Positions 7,011 through 15,093 of a stretch of 16,712 bases of DNA are shown here, piece by piece. The stretch lies in the NCBI GenBank assembly GCA_025455665.1, contig JALOMC010000016.1, positions 1 to 16,712 on the forward strand. The letters are read 5' to 3'. Every line of letters starts with the position of its first letter. Position 1 is the stretch's first letter. Origin of the DNA: Chitinophagaceae bacterium (GTDB lineage Bacteria; Bacteroidota; Bacteroidia; Chitinophagales; Chitinophagaceae). Made by a program: the position numbers and the translations under genes. The notes under the pieces are model-generated. The model did not search any database. It had not been told where the DNA came from and saw nothing but the letters and a program-made list of their open reading frames with translations.

Positions 7011-8291
7011 TTAATTAGCCGGATCAGCCGGCGTGTTCGGATTGCCGTCACGCTCCTGCTGAGGGTAAGGATAGAAGTTACGGGTACGTTCTGCACCTGT
7101 TTGGCCGGGGCCGGGACGCCCAAAGCGGCGGCTATCTTCCAGTTTCAACCCGCTCATGTACAATTCAATACAACGGTTTTTGTACACTTCTTGCAGCACG
7201 GCCACTTGCGTTTGTGCACCGCTGTAAGCCGGCAGGCCGGCGCCTACGCCAAAGGCATCTGTCGTTTTGGTCAGCACCTGGTTCAGGAAGTTGATAGCGG
7301 CCGGCAGGTCATTTCTGCGGGCATGCGCTTCTGCCTGAATCAGTAACATTTCACCCGGCTGGTAAATAGGAATCGCGGTGGCATCATCCCTGAAAAAGCC
7401 TGAACCGTTGCTGGCATTTTTGGTCAGATGGAAAGCAATACGACGATCAGCCGGATCGGGCGCCAAAGCACCGCTCAAACCAAAATTGTTTACAATGCCG
7501 TACACATTGTTGGTGATGAGCGAACTGCGGAACACCGGATTGGGGTTCAGCGTATTGTAAAAGTAAATACTGCGCACGGTCAGGTTCACGGCATTTGCCC
7601 GGGCAATGGCCAGATCGTTGTTGCCAGCCATCAGATAAAACCGGGCGGCCAGGGCCAACAGCGTATTACGTACATCTATCTCGTTGCCCACCTGGCTTAG
7701 GAATGCGGCCGGAAGGGGGGTAGTACCTATCAATGCAGCGGCATCATCCAGTAGTTTGGTAGCAGCGGCCAATGCCTCCAGCCGTGTGTTATAGGTGGCG
7801 TTTTCGCCGGTATTTACAGGCACCCGCTCCCAAAACTGCGCCATGGTGCCAATGGCCAGGGCCTTGTACAGGTGGGCGTACGCTTGTACCGCATTGCGGT
7901 AGCTCACATCGGGTATGTTGCCCACGCTGTTGATGACTTTGGTGGCTTCGGCATTTACAATATTGGCGGTAGTCCAAAAACTATTCAGCACGCCGTTGTT
8001 AGGTGCCAGGTTAGTTCCGCCGTTTTGCAATTGTGCCAGGTCTGCATTACCAGCATTCAGTACTGTCAGTTCGCCGGTGCTGAGGCCCGCGGCTGAAATG
8101 GCCTGGTACAAACTGCTGACTCCTACGCCGTTCACAGCCCATCGTTGCTTAATGCCCACTACCACCTTGGTCAACCCGTCGGTATTACTAAACACCTGGG
8201 CATCGGTTGGGGCGTTAGGATTGGTATAGTCCTTTTTGCACGAAGCCAGACTACCAGCTGTCAGTGCAAGTATGATGAAATATCTTTTCAT
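7011..8291 (-). CDS. SusD/RagB family outer-membrane nutrient-binding lipoprotein
   Basis: Surface lipoprotein that acts as the substrate-binding lid of a SusC-type transporter. The 426-residue protein begins with a lipoprotein signal peptide ending in the lipobox LASC, with lipidated C18. The SusD family start KDYTNPNAPTDAQVFSN follows. The C-terminal part carries the usual RNRCIELYMSGLKLEDSRRFG-like segment (EVYKNRCIELYMSGLKLED) and a closing proline-rich YPYPQQE stretch. It is on the short side for the family, where 450-600 residues are common. The ATG at 8291 lies 10 bp after the susC stop, the classic susC-susD order, and the terminator at 6955-6985 closes the operon. The substrate cannot be read from sequence. 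Confidence 0.95.
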   Translation of the reverse strand: MKRYFIILALTAGSLASCKKDYTNPNAPTDAQVFSNTDGLTKVVVGIKQRWAVNGVGVSSLYQAISAAGLSTGELTVLNAGNADLAQLQNGGTNLAPNNGVLNSFWTTANIVNAEATKVINSVGNIPDVSYRNAVQAYAHLYKALAIGTMAQFWERVPVNTGENATYNTRLEALAAATKLLDDAAALIGTTPLPAAFLSQVGNEIDVRNTLLALAARFYLMAGNNDLAIARANAVNLTVRSIYFYNTLNPNPVFRSSLITNNVYGIVNNFGLSGALAPDPADRRIAFHLTKNASNGSGFFRDDATAIPIYQPGEMLLIQAEAHARRNDLPAAINFLNQVLTKTTDAFGVGAGLPAYSGAQTQVAVLQEVYKNRCIELYMSGLKLEDSRRFGRPGPGQTGAERTRNFYPYPQQERDGNPNTPADPAN

Positions 8292-8301
8292 GAGTAGTCA
8301 A

Positions 8302-11300
8302 TTAAAAGTTGGTGGTGATAGAAAGTTGAAGAACCCGCGGAATGGGGAAGGAACCGAAATCGGTACCGCGAACGATGCTCTGACCTGCTGAGTTCACTTC
8401 TGGGTCGAACCCTTCGTCGTAGCTATCCCAGCTAAACAAGTTGCGGCCTACCAGTGCCACCTTCATATTTTGGCAAAACTTCAGCCTGTTAAAGGTGTAG
8501 CCAATTGCTACCTCACGAAGCTTGGTGAAGCTACCATCCTGCACATGGTACTCCTGAATACGCGGGCCAATAAAACCACCAATAGCAGCTACCGTACCAC
8601 GTGGTACAGCGCCCCGCAGTTCCTGTTCGGCCAGCGGGCCTACGCCTACGTTGTTACGGGTTATGCGGTCCCAGTTGTACACCTCAAAGCCATACACACC
8701 GTCTACCTGCAGGCGCAGGCTCCAGTTGCGAAGGGTAAACTCATTTACAATGGTAGTGGTGAAATCAGGGTTGGGGTCGCCGAGTACTTTTCGGATAGGA
8801 GCACCCGTCGGCTGTCCGTTGGCATCACGCTGTGCCACATTGGTGGCGGCGTTTCCACGCTCCACCTGCGGGAGGCTAAATCCATTTACATCGCGTAGCA
8901 GCCAGCTGCCGTCATTGTTTCTGGCAAAAAAGTTGACAAAATAAACGCCTACCGGTTGGCCTACCAGCACACCCTGTGTTCCGCTGTTGTCAAATGAAAT
9001 GAAAGGAGCATTATTGTACAGCTCGGTAATCTTGTTCCGGTTACGGTTGAACAATACAGAAGCATCCCATCTGAAGCCTTTGCGTTGAACCGGTACGGCA
9101 GTCACCATCACTTCCACCCCTTTGTTGGTCATGGCCCCTACGTTATCCAGCAGGCTGGAAGCCCCGGCCGAAGGCGCTACACTAAAGGGCAATACCAAAT
9201 CGGTGATCTTTTGGCTATAAACGCTAAACTGTAAACCTAACCGACCTTTCAGGAATGACATCTCGGCACCCACTTCCAATTCCGTTTTGATTTCTGGACG
9301 GATATTGGGGTTGCCTACACGGTTTTGCGGCACCACAGCGCCCCCGGTATACACTTGTGGGCGGTAGGTAGTAAAGCGATCATAGGCGCCAATACCGGTC
9401 AGGTTACCGGCCTTACCCCAGGATGCACGCAGCTTCAAAGTATTGAACACTTTGCTTGCATCGGCAAAAAATGCCTCGTCGCTCAAATTGTACGATACAC
9501 TGGCCTTGGGGTAGAAAATATTGCGGGCATCGGTACCAAAAGCCGAAGAACCATCAAAGCGACCGGCGAGGGTCAAAAACAGTTTGCTTTTCCAGCCAAA
9601 GGTTTGCTGCAAAAAGTAGCCATAAATGCTTTGCTCTGCACGGTTATCTACCGGCAGGTTGAAAAAGTTCTGCGCTGCATTAATGGTAGTTACAAAAGGA
9701 AGAAGGTCGCGTCCTTCCTGGGCCTGAAAAGTATTTTTAATGTATTGTGCACTGTAGCCTGCGGTGGTGGTACTTGTCAGGTTGCCATCGGCCAGCTCGG
9801 TTTTGTAAGAGGCAATGGCATCGCCTGTCCACTGGAAGTAATTGAACTTGGCAGCACTGACATAGCCATCGGGGAAGAAGGCTGCACTTACACCGGCGTA
9901 AGGTACGCGGGGCTGCAGCGTATTGCCTTCTTGTGCATAGGTGTCAAAACCAGTAGTCAGGTCCAGCGTAAAGCCTTTGAACGGCGTCAGCGTCAGTTTC
10001 ATATCGCTAAGCACACGATTGGTACTTTGGCGAATATCGTAGGTCTCAATGACCGAGTTCGGGTTCATGCGCACCAGCTCCACATTCTTCAGGTTGCCGG
10101 CAGCATCGCGGGCAGTAATGTCCCACACGTTGTCAATGATGTTCATGGTGCTGATAGGCGAGAAGAAGTTGTTACCGTTCGGCAAGTCCTTGCTTTGCGA
10201 ATTGGTAAACATGACACCACCCGCCAGTTTAGCCCACTTTGCCAGGCGGCTATCTACCCTTGCTTTCATACCATATCGCTGAAAGTTGGTATTGCGAATG
10301 ATGCCGCTGTTGCGGGTATAGTTTGCACTCAGGTAATAGTTGGTTCCTTCATTGCCGCCATTTACACTTACGTGGTTGTCGGTACCAAAGCTGCTATTGA
10401 AAATTTGATCCTGATAATCGTAGCGGTTTACCTGATACAGCGACTGATCAAGACGGCCACCCAACGCAGCCGGACCGGTACCGGGTACCTGCGCCTGGTT
10501 GGTCCGCAGGTTGCCCACCATGGTCAAACGGTCGCCGGCAGTAAACAAATCGGGGCCGCTTGGGATCCCGAAGCGAAAGGGAAAGTCGTTGAGGTCGAGA
10601 CGACGACGCAGCGAGTTGTGGTTTACGCTGGTGCTAAAGGTTACCTGAGGTTTTCCGCTTTTGCCACGCTTGGTAAAAATTTGTACCACACCGTTAGAGG
10701 CCCGGCTTCCGTATACGGCTGCGGCAGCAGGACCATTGATTACCTCAATACGTTCGATGTCATTGGGATTAATATCGACCACCCGGTTGGTGCCTGCCTG
10801 AATACGGCTGCCTTGTGCATCGGCATTCAGGTTTACTACGTTGGCCGAGCTGTTATCAATGATCACACCATCTACAATATACAGCGGCTCAGAACTGCCG
10901 AAAATAGAACCCACACCACGCAGGCGCACCGAAAAACCACCCGCCGGGTCGCCGGAGTTTTGAGTCACCTGGGCACCCATCACCCGGCCATTCAAAATAC
11001 CACTCAGGTTTTGGGTACCTGTGTTTTGCAATTGGCGGGCGCTGATGGTAGAAATGGCGTTTCCTAATTCCTTTTTAGAGGTACGGACTGAAGCACCGGT
11101 TACCACTACTTCGTCCAACCCAAGCACGTCTTCCTGCAGGCTGGCATCAGCGGTTACATCGGCGCCAGATACCGTTATTTTCTTCTCGGTAGTTTTAAGG
11201 CCCACACTGGAGAAAATCAGCGTGTAGTCGCCGGGTTTCAAATTCGCCCGGAGTTCATATACCCCCGCTTCATTCGAAGCAGCCCCAAATTCTGTTCCCT

Positions 11301-11457
11301 TTACAAGCACAGAAGCGCCGGGTACTGCGGTACCTTGCGGGTTTGTAATTTTTCCTTTGATGGTGACCTGCGCCGCGGCAGCCAGCCCCACCAGGCTCAG
11401 AAACAGCATCAGACAAAGATGCCTGCCTCTGCCAGCGAGCATTGATAGCGTTCTCAT
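8302..11457 (-). CDS. SusC/RagA family TonB-linked outer-membrane receptor
   Basis: Beta-barrel channel that imports a substrate captured by the partner SusD, driven by TonB. The 1051-residue protein has a signal peptide ending near LAAAAQ (about residue 29). A carboxypeptidase-regulatory-like domain (about 31-105) with GAASNEAGVYEL follows. Next come a TonB-box-like LDEVVVTGASVR (about 114-125) and the plug domain (about 128-265) with the SusC signature PLYIVDGV at 191-198 and GSRASNGVVQIFTKRG. The rest is barrel, ending in the typical terminal phenylalanine (SITTNF). I chose the ATG at 11457, just before the signal peptide. The frame runs up to a TTG at 11487 but those residues are unlikely to be translated. 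There is no Shine-Dalgarno; the leader is A-rich. No glycoside hydrolase, sulfatase or regulator sits next to the pair. Confidence 0.96.
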   Translation of the reverse strand: MRTLSMLAGRGRHLCLMLFLSLVGLAAAAQVTIKGKITNPQGTAVPGASVLVKGTEFGAASNEAGVYELRANLKPGDYTLIFSSVGLKTTEKKITVSGADVTADASLQEDVLGLDEVVVTGASVRTSKKELGNAISTISARQLQNTGTQNLSGILNGRVMGAQVTQNSGDPAGGFSVRLRGVGSIFGSSEPLYIVDGVIIDNSSANVVNLNADAQGSRIQAGTNRVVDINPNDIERIEVINGPAAAAVYGSRASNGVVQIFTKRGKSGKPQVTFSTSVNHNSLRRRLDLNDFPFRFGIPSGPDLFTAGDRLTMVGNLRTNQAQVPGTGPAALGGRLDQSLYQVNRYDYQDQIFNSSFGTDNHVSVNGGNEGTNYYLSANYTRNSGIIRNTNFQRYGMKARVDSRLAKWAKLAGGVMFTNSQSKDLPNGNNFFSPISTMNIIDNVWDITARDAAGNLKNVELVRMNPNSVIETYDIRQSTNRVLSDMKLTLTPFKGFTLDLTTGFDTYAQEGNTLQPRVPYAGVSAAFFPDGYVSAAKFNYFQWTGDAIASYKTELADGNLTSTTTAGYSAQYIKNTFQAQEGRDLLPFVTTINAAQNFFNLPVDNRAEQSIYGYFLQQTFGWKSKLFLTLAGRFDGSSAFGTDARNIFYPKASVSYNLSDEAFFADASKVFNTLKLRASWGKAGNLTGIGAYDRFTTYRPQVYTGGAVVPQNRVGNPNIRPEIKTELEVGAEMSFLKGRLGLQFSVYSQKITDLVLPFSVAPSAGASSLLDNVGAMTNKGVEVMVTAVPVQRKGFRWDASVLFNRNRNKITELYNNAPFISFDNSGTQGVLVGQPVGVYFVNFFARNNDGSWLLRDVNGFSLPQVERGNAATNVAQRDANGQPTGAPIRKVLGDPNPDFTTTIVNEFTLRNWSLRLQVDGVYGFEVYNWDRITRNNVGVGPLAEQELRGAVPRGTVAAIGGFIGPRIQEYHVQDGSFTKLREVAIGYTFNRLKFCQNMKVALVGRNLFSWDSYDEGFDPEVNSAGQSIVRGTDFGSFPIPRVLQLSITTNF

Positions 11458-11463
11458 ACAGCA

Positions 11464-11483
11464 GTTTTGTTTGGTTTTGTTTG
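11464..11483 (-). repeat. Two-copy 10-bp direct repeat in the susC leader
   Basis: GTTTTGTTTG occurs twice in tandem without mismatch (11464-11473, 11474-11483). In the mRNA this reads as CAAACAAAAC twice, ending 6 nt before the susC ATG, exactly where a Shine-Dalgarno would sit. A-rich, unstructured leaders of this kind are usual in Bacteroidota; the exact duplication is the unusual part. Confidence 0.6.
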
Positions 11484-11575
11484 ACAAGTTTACACTTGAG
11501 TTTTAATAAAGTTAAATATGTTCGGCTTATTCTTTACACACAAAACAGATGGGCGGGCCATTTTTCATGGCAGCA

Positions 11576-11613
11576 CCTGTTTATAAAATATTTTATAAAA
11601 CAGGCCGCCTGTT
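11576..11613. repeat. Long inverted repeat with alternative pairing arm
   Basis: A 20-bp perfect palindrome centred between 11589 and 11590 (TTTATAAAATATTTTATAAA, 11580-11599) is extended by CCTGT (11576-11580) and ACAGG (11600-11604) with a one-base bulge. AACAGG (11599-11604) can instead pair with CCTGTT (11608-11613) across a 3-nt loop. It lies about 120 bp upstream of the susC ATG and 140 bp upstream of the tRNA gene. It could be an operator or a transcript structure; nothing in the sequence decides which. Confidence 0.6.
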
Positions 11614-11652
11614 CATTTTGACATGCTGGCACCGAAAAAATTTCGATAGAAT

Positions 11653-11682
11653 CCTGCAAAAACCTGCAATAAAATGCAAGAT
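11653..11682 (+). repeat. Three 10-bp-phased TGCAA repeats
   Basis: TGCAA starts at 11655, 11665 and 11675, exactly one helical turn apart. The first two units are CCTGCAAAAA and CCTGCAATAA (9 of 10 identical); the third, AATGCAAGAT, is weaker. The array ends about 10 bp before the putative -33 region of the tRNA promoter. Confidence 0.5.
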
Positions 11683-11691
11683 GCGATCCCG

Positions 11692-11723
11692 TTTCCATTG
11701 TGTTTTATTTACGCTTACTTTTG
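11692..11723 (+). promoter_or_regulatory. Promoter-like element for tRNA-Pro
   Basis: TACTTTTG at 11716-11723 exactly matches TAnnTTTG and lies 27 bp before the mature tRNA. TTTC at 11692-11695 stands 20 bp upstream, one base off TTTG; a TTG at 11698-11700 is also present at a shorter spacing. A start near 11729 would give a 5' leader of about 20 nt for RNase P to remove. Confidence 0.45.
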
Positions 11724-11750
11724 CCACCGCTTTTTGAAAAAAAAGCAATG

Positions 11751-11824
<74 letters not shown>

Positions 11825-11837
11825 CCCGCCAAAGAAA

Positions 11838-11883
11838 AAGAGGTCAGTACACCGCTCTGGTAGTACCGGCCTCTTGTGTTTTT
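11838..11883 (+). terminator. Intrinsic terminator of tRNA-Pro
   Basis: AAGAGGTC (11838-11845) pairs with GGCCTCTT (11868-11875), with one G-U pair. GTAC/GTAC and ACC/GGT continue the stem inward around the loop GCTCT. GTG and five T's (11879-11883) follow. It lies 14 nt past the end of the tRNA. Confidence 0.8.
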
Positions 11884-11909
11884 AGCCCGGTCAATGGCTA
11901 TGACAAACA

Positions 11910-11942
11910 AAATGTCCGCCAGCAGTTTGCCGGCGGACATTT
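11910..11942 (-). terminator. Terminator of the M1 peptidase operon
   Basis: An 11-bp perfect stem AAATGTCCGCC (11910-11920) / GGCGGACATTT (11932-11942) with an 11-nt loop. It begins 21 bp past the M1 peptidase stop. On the minus strand the stem runs into TTTTGTTTG, a moderate T-tract. On the plus strand only TTTCTTCTTT follows. Confidence 0.75.
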
Positions 11943-11963
11943 CTTCTTTATCCAGGTACAGAC

Positions 11964-14330
11964 TTACTTTATTTCCCGCTGCATCGGGTTGGGGGCACCG
12001 GCGCCGGCATTACGGTTGCGGAAGCCGCCCTTAAATAGCTGAAAACGGCTGGGAGTAGCGGCCACCGGCCAGCGATGGTTTGATTCATCAATGTCGGCCG
12101 TTTCTCGCATGGGATCGAGTTGAATGCTGGCTACTTCCTTGCTTTTGATGAATGCTTTGAACACTTCATTCTCGTTCTTGCGCCATATTTCAGCAGGAAT
12201 TCTGTCTACTTCTTTTGTACCGTCTTTAAAGGTCCATTCGATGATCAGGGGCATCACATGACCACCCTTGTTGGTAAACTTCAGTTCGTAAACCCATTTG
12301 TCTTTCCAGGGCGCCAACTCCGCTTCGGTCATGGCTTCTGGCGCCTGCCGTTCACGAATCACAGGGCTTTTGTCTACCTGTTTCAAACCGCGGGCATAGT
12401 ACCAGTAAAAATCACGAAGTGACGTGTCGCGGTCTGTTTCAAAAATGATTGACTTGTCTTCGCGGTTGCGGATTTTAGACACATCTTCAAACGGTAGCAG
12501 CATGGGCCTGGCTACCTGCAGCGTATCATTGCCCGGGCGGAACGGCGGGGGACCGGCATTGGCATTCAGCTGAAAGACCCGCACCGTGTCCAGCGAAATA
12601 TCAACCGGATCGATGCTGTAAAACCAACCACGCCAAAACCAGTCCAGGTCTACTGCACTGGCATCTTCCATTGTGCGGAAAAAATCGGCTGGCGTAGGAT
12701 GCTTGAATGCCCAACGGCGACTGTATTCTTTAAAGGCGTAATCAAACAGCTCACGGCCCATGATGGTTTCGCGGAGAATATTGAGCCCGGTAGCTGGTTT
12801 GCTGTACGCATTCGGACCAAACTGCACGATGTTTTCACTGTTCGTCATGATCGGTTCCAGTTGCTCTTTTGGCAGGCGCATATAGTCGGCAATTGCCCAG
12901 GCCGGCCCACGCCTGCTGGGATATTTGTTGTCGAACATTTCCTCCGTGAGGTACTGCGTAAAGGTGTTGAGTCCTTCGTCCATCCAGCTCCACTGGCGTT
13001 CATCACTGTTCACAATCATGGGAAAGAAGTTGTGCCCCACTTCATGAATGATCACCCCAATCATGGCATACTTGGTAGATTCGGTATAGGTACCATCCTC
13101 AGCACACCGCCCATTGTTAAAGCAAATCATCGGGTATTCCATACCATTGCTGGCCTCCACACTGATGGCTACCGGGTAGGGGTAGGGAATAGAAAACTTG
13201 CTGTAGCTTTTCAGCGTATGCGCTACCACCTTGGTACTGTAGCGCCGCCATAGGTTGTAGGCCTCTTTTGGATAATAGCTCATGGCCATTACCTTTTTGC
13301 CTTCAACATAGGTAGGCATGGCATCCCACACAAACTTGCGGCTGCTGGTCCACGCAAAGTCACGTACCATGTTTGCCTTGTACTTCCAGGTCTTTTTGGC
13401 CATCGATTTATTCAGCCGCAATTCTGCCTTTTTCGCCTCGTCCAGGGTCACTACTTCTTCTACATCTTTAGCAGCCTGGGCTTTGGTCCAGCGGGCAAAC
13501 TGTGCAGCACTCAGCACTTGCTGATAGTTTTGGCACTCACCGGTGGCGCCTACTACATGGTCGGCCGGCACGGTCATTTCTACCTCATAATTTCCAAATA
13601 CCAAGGCAAACTCTCCACGACCGGTGAATTGATGGTGCTGCCAACCCTGAAAATCGCTGTACACGCAAAGCCGCGGAAACCACTGCGCCATGGTGAATAC
13701 GTGGTTACCGTCTTTGGGAAAAAACTCAAAGCCACCACGGCCACCCAGCGTCATACGGTCCGGTATTTTATAGTGCCAACCAATGTTCATTACAAACTGC
13801 TGGCCAGGCTTGAGCGGGGCAGGAAGGTCTACACGCATCATGGTTTGGTTAATGGTGTATTTGAGGCCCTTACCGCCAGCATCCTTCACATACTCAATTT
13901 TGTCGCCATGGCCTTCCATGATGCCGCGGCGGTCAATGCCTGTGAGCTCACCCACCGACATGTTGGTTCGAACCCGGCTTTCGTCGAATACGGCACTGCC
14001 CACGGTTGGGTCGTGCTCATTTTCATCCAATTGAAGCCACAAATAAGTCAGTACATCAGGGCTATTATTGAAATAGGTAATGGTTTCCTTACCGCGTAGT
14101 TCCAGCTTGGCCTCATCCAGCTCGCATGAAATTTTGTAATCGGCCCGCTGCTGCCAGTACTTGGGCCCCGGGGCGCCACTGGCTGTCCGATACTCGTTTG
14201 GCGTGGGCAAAATGGTACCCAGCTGTTCAAACTTATTGCCGTGGTTGCTTTTAGGATTGTTCTGTATATCCTGCGCTACCGCAGTTACAAAGACACCTAC
14301 ACCCATCAGCAGCATTAACCATTTTCTCAT
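11964..14330 (-). CDS. M1 family zinc metallopeptidase, secreted
   Basis: Aminopeptidase-type enzyme that probably acts in the periplasm or at the surface. The 788-residue protein has a signal peptide ending near AVAQ (about residue 20). An N-terminal M1-like beta domain follows, with KISCELDEAKLELRGKETITYFNNSP. The substrate-anchoring motif is the variant NGMEYPM (395-401) instead of GAMEN. The zinc site is HEVGH (H429, H433), with the third ligand E452 in WMDEGLNTF, exactly the HEXXH-18-E spacing. The C-terminal helical part includes FKHPTPADFFRTMEDASA and FWRGWFYS, typical of Bacteroidota M1 proteins. I chose the ATG at 14330 because it starts the signal peptide; the longer frame to 14477 runs back into the HupE-like gene. 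It lies 41 bp downstream of that gene and is probably co-transcribed with it. Confidence 0.95.
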   Translation of the reverse strand: MRKWLMLLMGVGVFVTAVAQDIQNNPKSNHGNKFEQLGTILPTPNEYRTASGAPGPKYWQQRADYKISCELDEAKLELRGKETITYFNNSPDVLTYLWLQLDENEHDPTVGSAVFDESRVRTNMSVGELTGIDRRGIMEGHGDKIEYVKDAGGKGLKYTINQTMMRVDLPAPLKPGQQFVMNIGWHYKIPDRMTLGGRGGFEFFPKDGNHVFTMAQWFPRLCVYSDFQGWQHHQFTGRGEFALVFGNYEVEMTVPADHVVGATGECQNYQQVLSAAQFARWTKAQAAKDVEEVVTLDEAKKAELRLNKSMAKKTWKYKANMVRDFAWTSSRKFVWDAMPTYVEGKKVMAMSYYPKEAYNLWRRYSTKVVAHTLKSYSKFSIPYPYPVAISVEASNGMEYPMICFNNGRCAEDGTYTESTKYAMIGVIIHEVGHNFFPMIVNSDERQWSWMDEGLNTFTQYLTEEMFDNKYPSRRGPAWAIADYMRLPKEQLEPIMTNSENIVQFGPNAYSKPATGLNILRETIMGRELFDYAFKEYSRRWAFKHPTPADFFRTMEDASAVDLDWFWRGWFYSIDPVDISLDTVRVFQLNANAGPPPFRPGNDTLQVARPMLLPFEDVSKIRNREDKSIIFETDRDTSLRDFYWYYARGLKQVDKSPVIRERQAPEAMTEAELAPWKDKWVYELKFTNKGGHVMPLIIEWTFKDGTKEVDRIPAEIWRKNENEVFKAFIKSKEVASIQLDPMRETADIDESNHRWPVAATPSRFQLFKGGFRNRNAGAGAPNPMQREIK

Positions 14331-14371
14331 TGCAAGTCTGTTTATTGTTGGTTTCGAAATGGATTTCAATC

Positions 14372-14944
14372 TCAAAAAGGCAACCGTTCCATGGCCATGA
14401 CCAGGGCCGCCATAAAGGCACCACCGCTCAAAAATAGCACCCAGTCGCGACGACTGACCTTGAAAAGCCCTTGCCAAATAGCGGCCGCCAGCAGCATCAC
14501 CGCCACTACCACTAGCTGGCCGGCTTCCAGCCCAATATTAAACCCTAGTAACGGGACGAGGATATCCGATTCTTTGCCGAGCAAACTTCGAAGTCCGTTC
14601 GCAAAGCCCATACCATGTATCAGTCCGAAAAAAAGCGCCAGGAAGTAGTTGAGGCTGACTGATTTGGGGGTGAATTTCTTTAAAAAAGTATTGATAAAAG
14701 CCGTAACCATGATGGTAACCGGGATAAGGAATTCTACCCAGGTGCTGCTAAAACGAATGATGTTGAAAGTGGCCAGTACCAAGGTGACCGTGTGCCCAAT
14801 AGTAAATGCTGTCACCAGGATCAGCACCTGCTTCCAGTCTTTGAAAACGTAGATGGCCGACAATGCCATAATGAACAACAGGTGATCCCAGGCGGACCGG
14901 TTGATGATGTGCTCCCAGCCAATGTGGAAATAGTCCCAAAACAT
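14372..14944 (-). CDS. HupE/UreJ-like membrane protein
   Basis: Polytopic membrane protein of the HupE/UreJ_2 type; relatives of this superfamily are linked to nickel or cobalt uptake, but many Bacteroidota members have no shown function. The 190-residue form has about six membrane segments. It has the conserved histidine motifs H12 in GWEHI, D20-H21 in WDHLLFIMAL, H51 in FTIGHTVTL and H110 in GLIHGMGFANGL. I prefer the ATG at 14944 because it places MFWDYFHIGWEHI where the family begins. An alternative ATG at 15019 would give 215 residues with a hydrophilic, non-conserved front. It is the first gene of a leftward operon with the M1 peptidase and is divergent from the DUF6702-like gene. Confidence 0.88.
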   Translation of the reverse strand: MFWDYFHIGWEHIINRSAWDHLLFIMALSAIYVFKDWKQVLILVTAFTIGHTVTLVLATFNIIRFSSTWVEFLIPVTIMVTAFINTFLKKFTPKSVSLNYFLALFFGLIHGMGFANGLRSLLGKESDILVPLLGFNIGLEAGQLVVVAVMLLAAAIWQGLFKVSRRDWVLFLSGGAFMAALVMAMERLPF

Positions 14945-15093
14945 GTATTGAATACTTGAACCTAAGGCTAACCGAAGGAAATTGGACGCCAATATATCTT
15001 GTTTCCTCCATTTGTCCATTTACCAGTTGGTCACGGTATGGCCCTACCGCTTCCTTTTTTGGAAGAGCCGGCGCCTGCCACGACATTTGCCGC

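Noticed and set aside
9325..11067. Long open frame of about 580 codons antisense to susC on the plus strand
   Set aside because: It lies entirely opposite the well-supported susC gene and its translation has no recognisable domain; long antisense frames are common opposite such genes.
14981..14993. Small palindrome ATTGG-ACG-CCAAT between the HupE-like and DUF6702-like genes
   Set aside because: 5-bp arms are too short to call an operator without a second copy or conservation.
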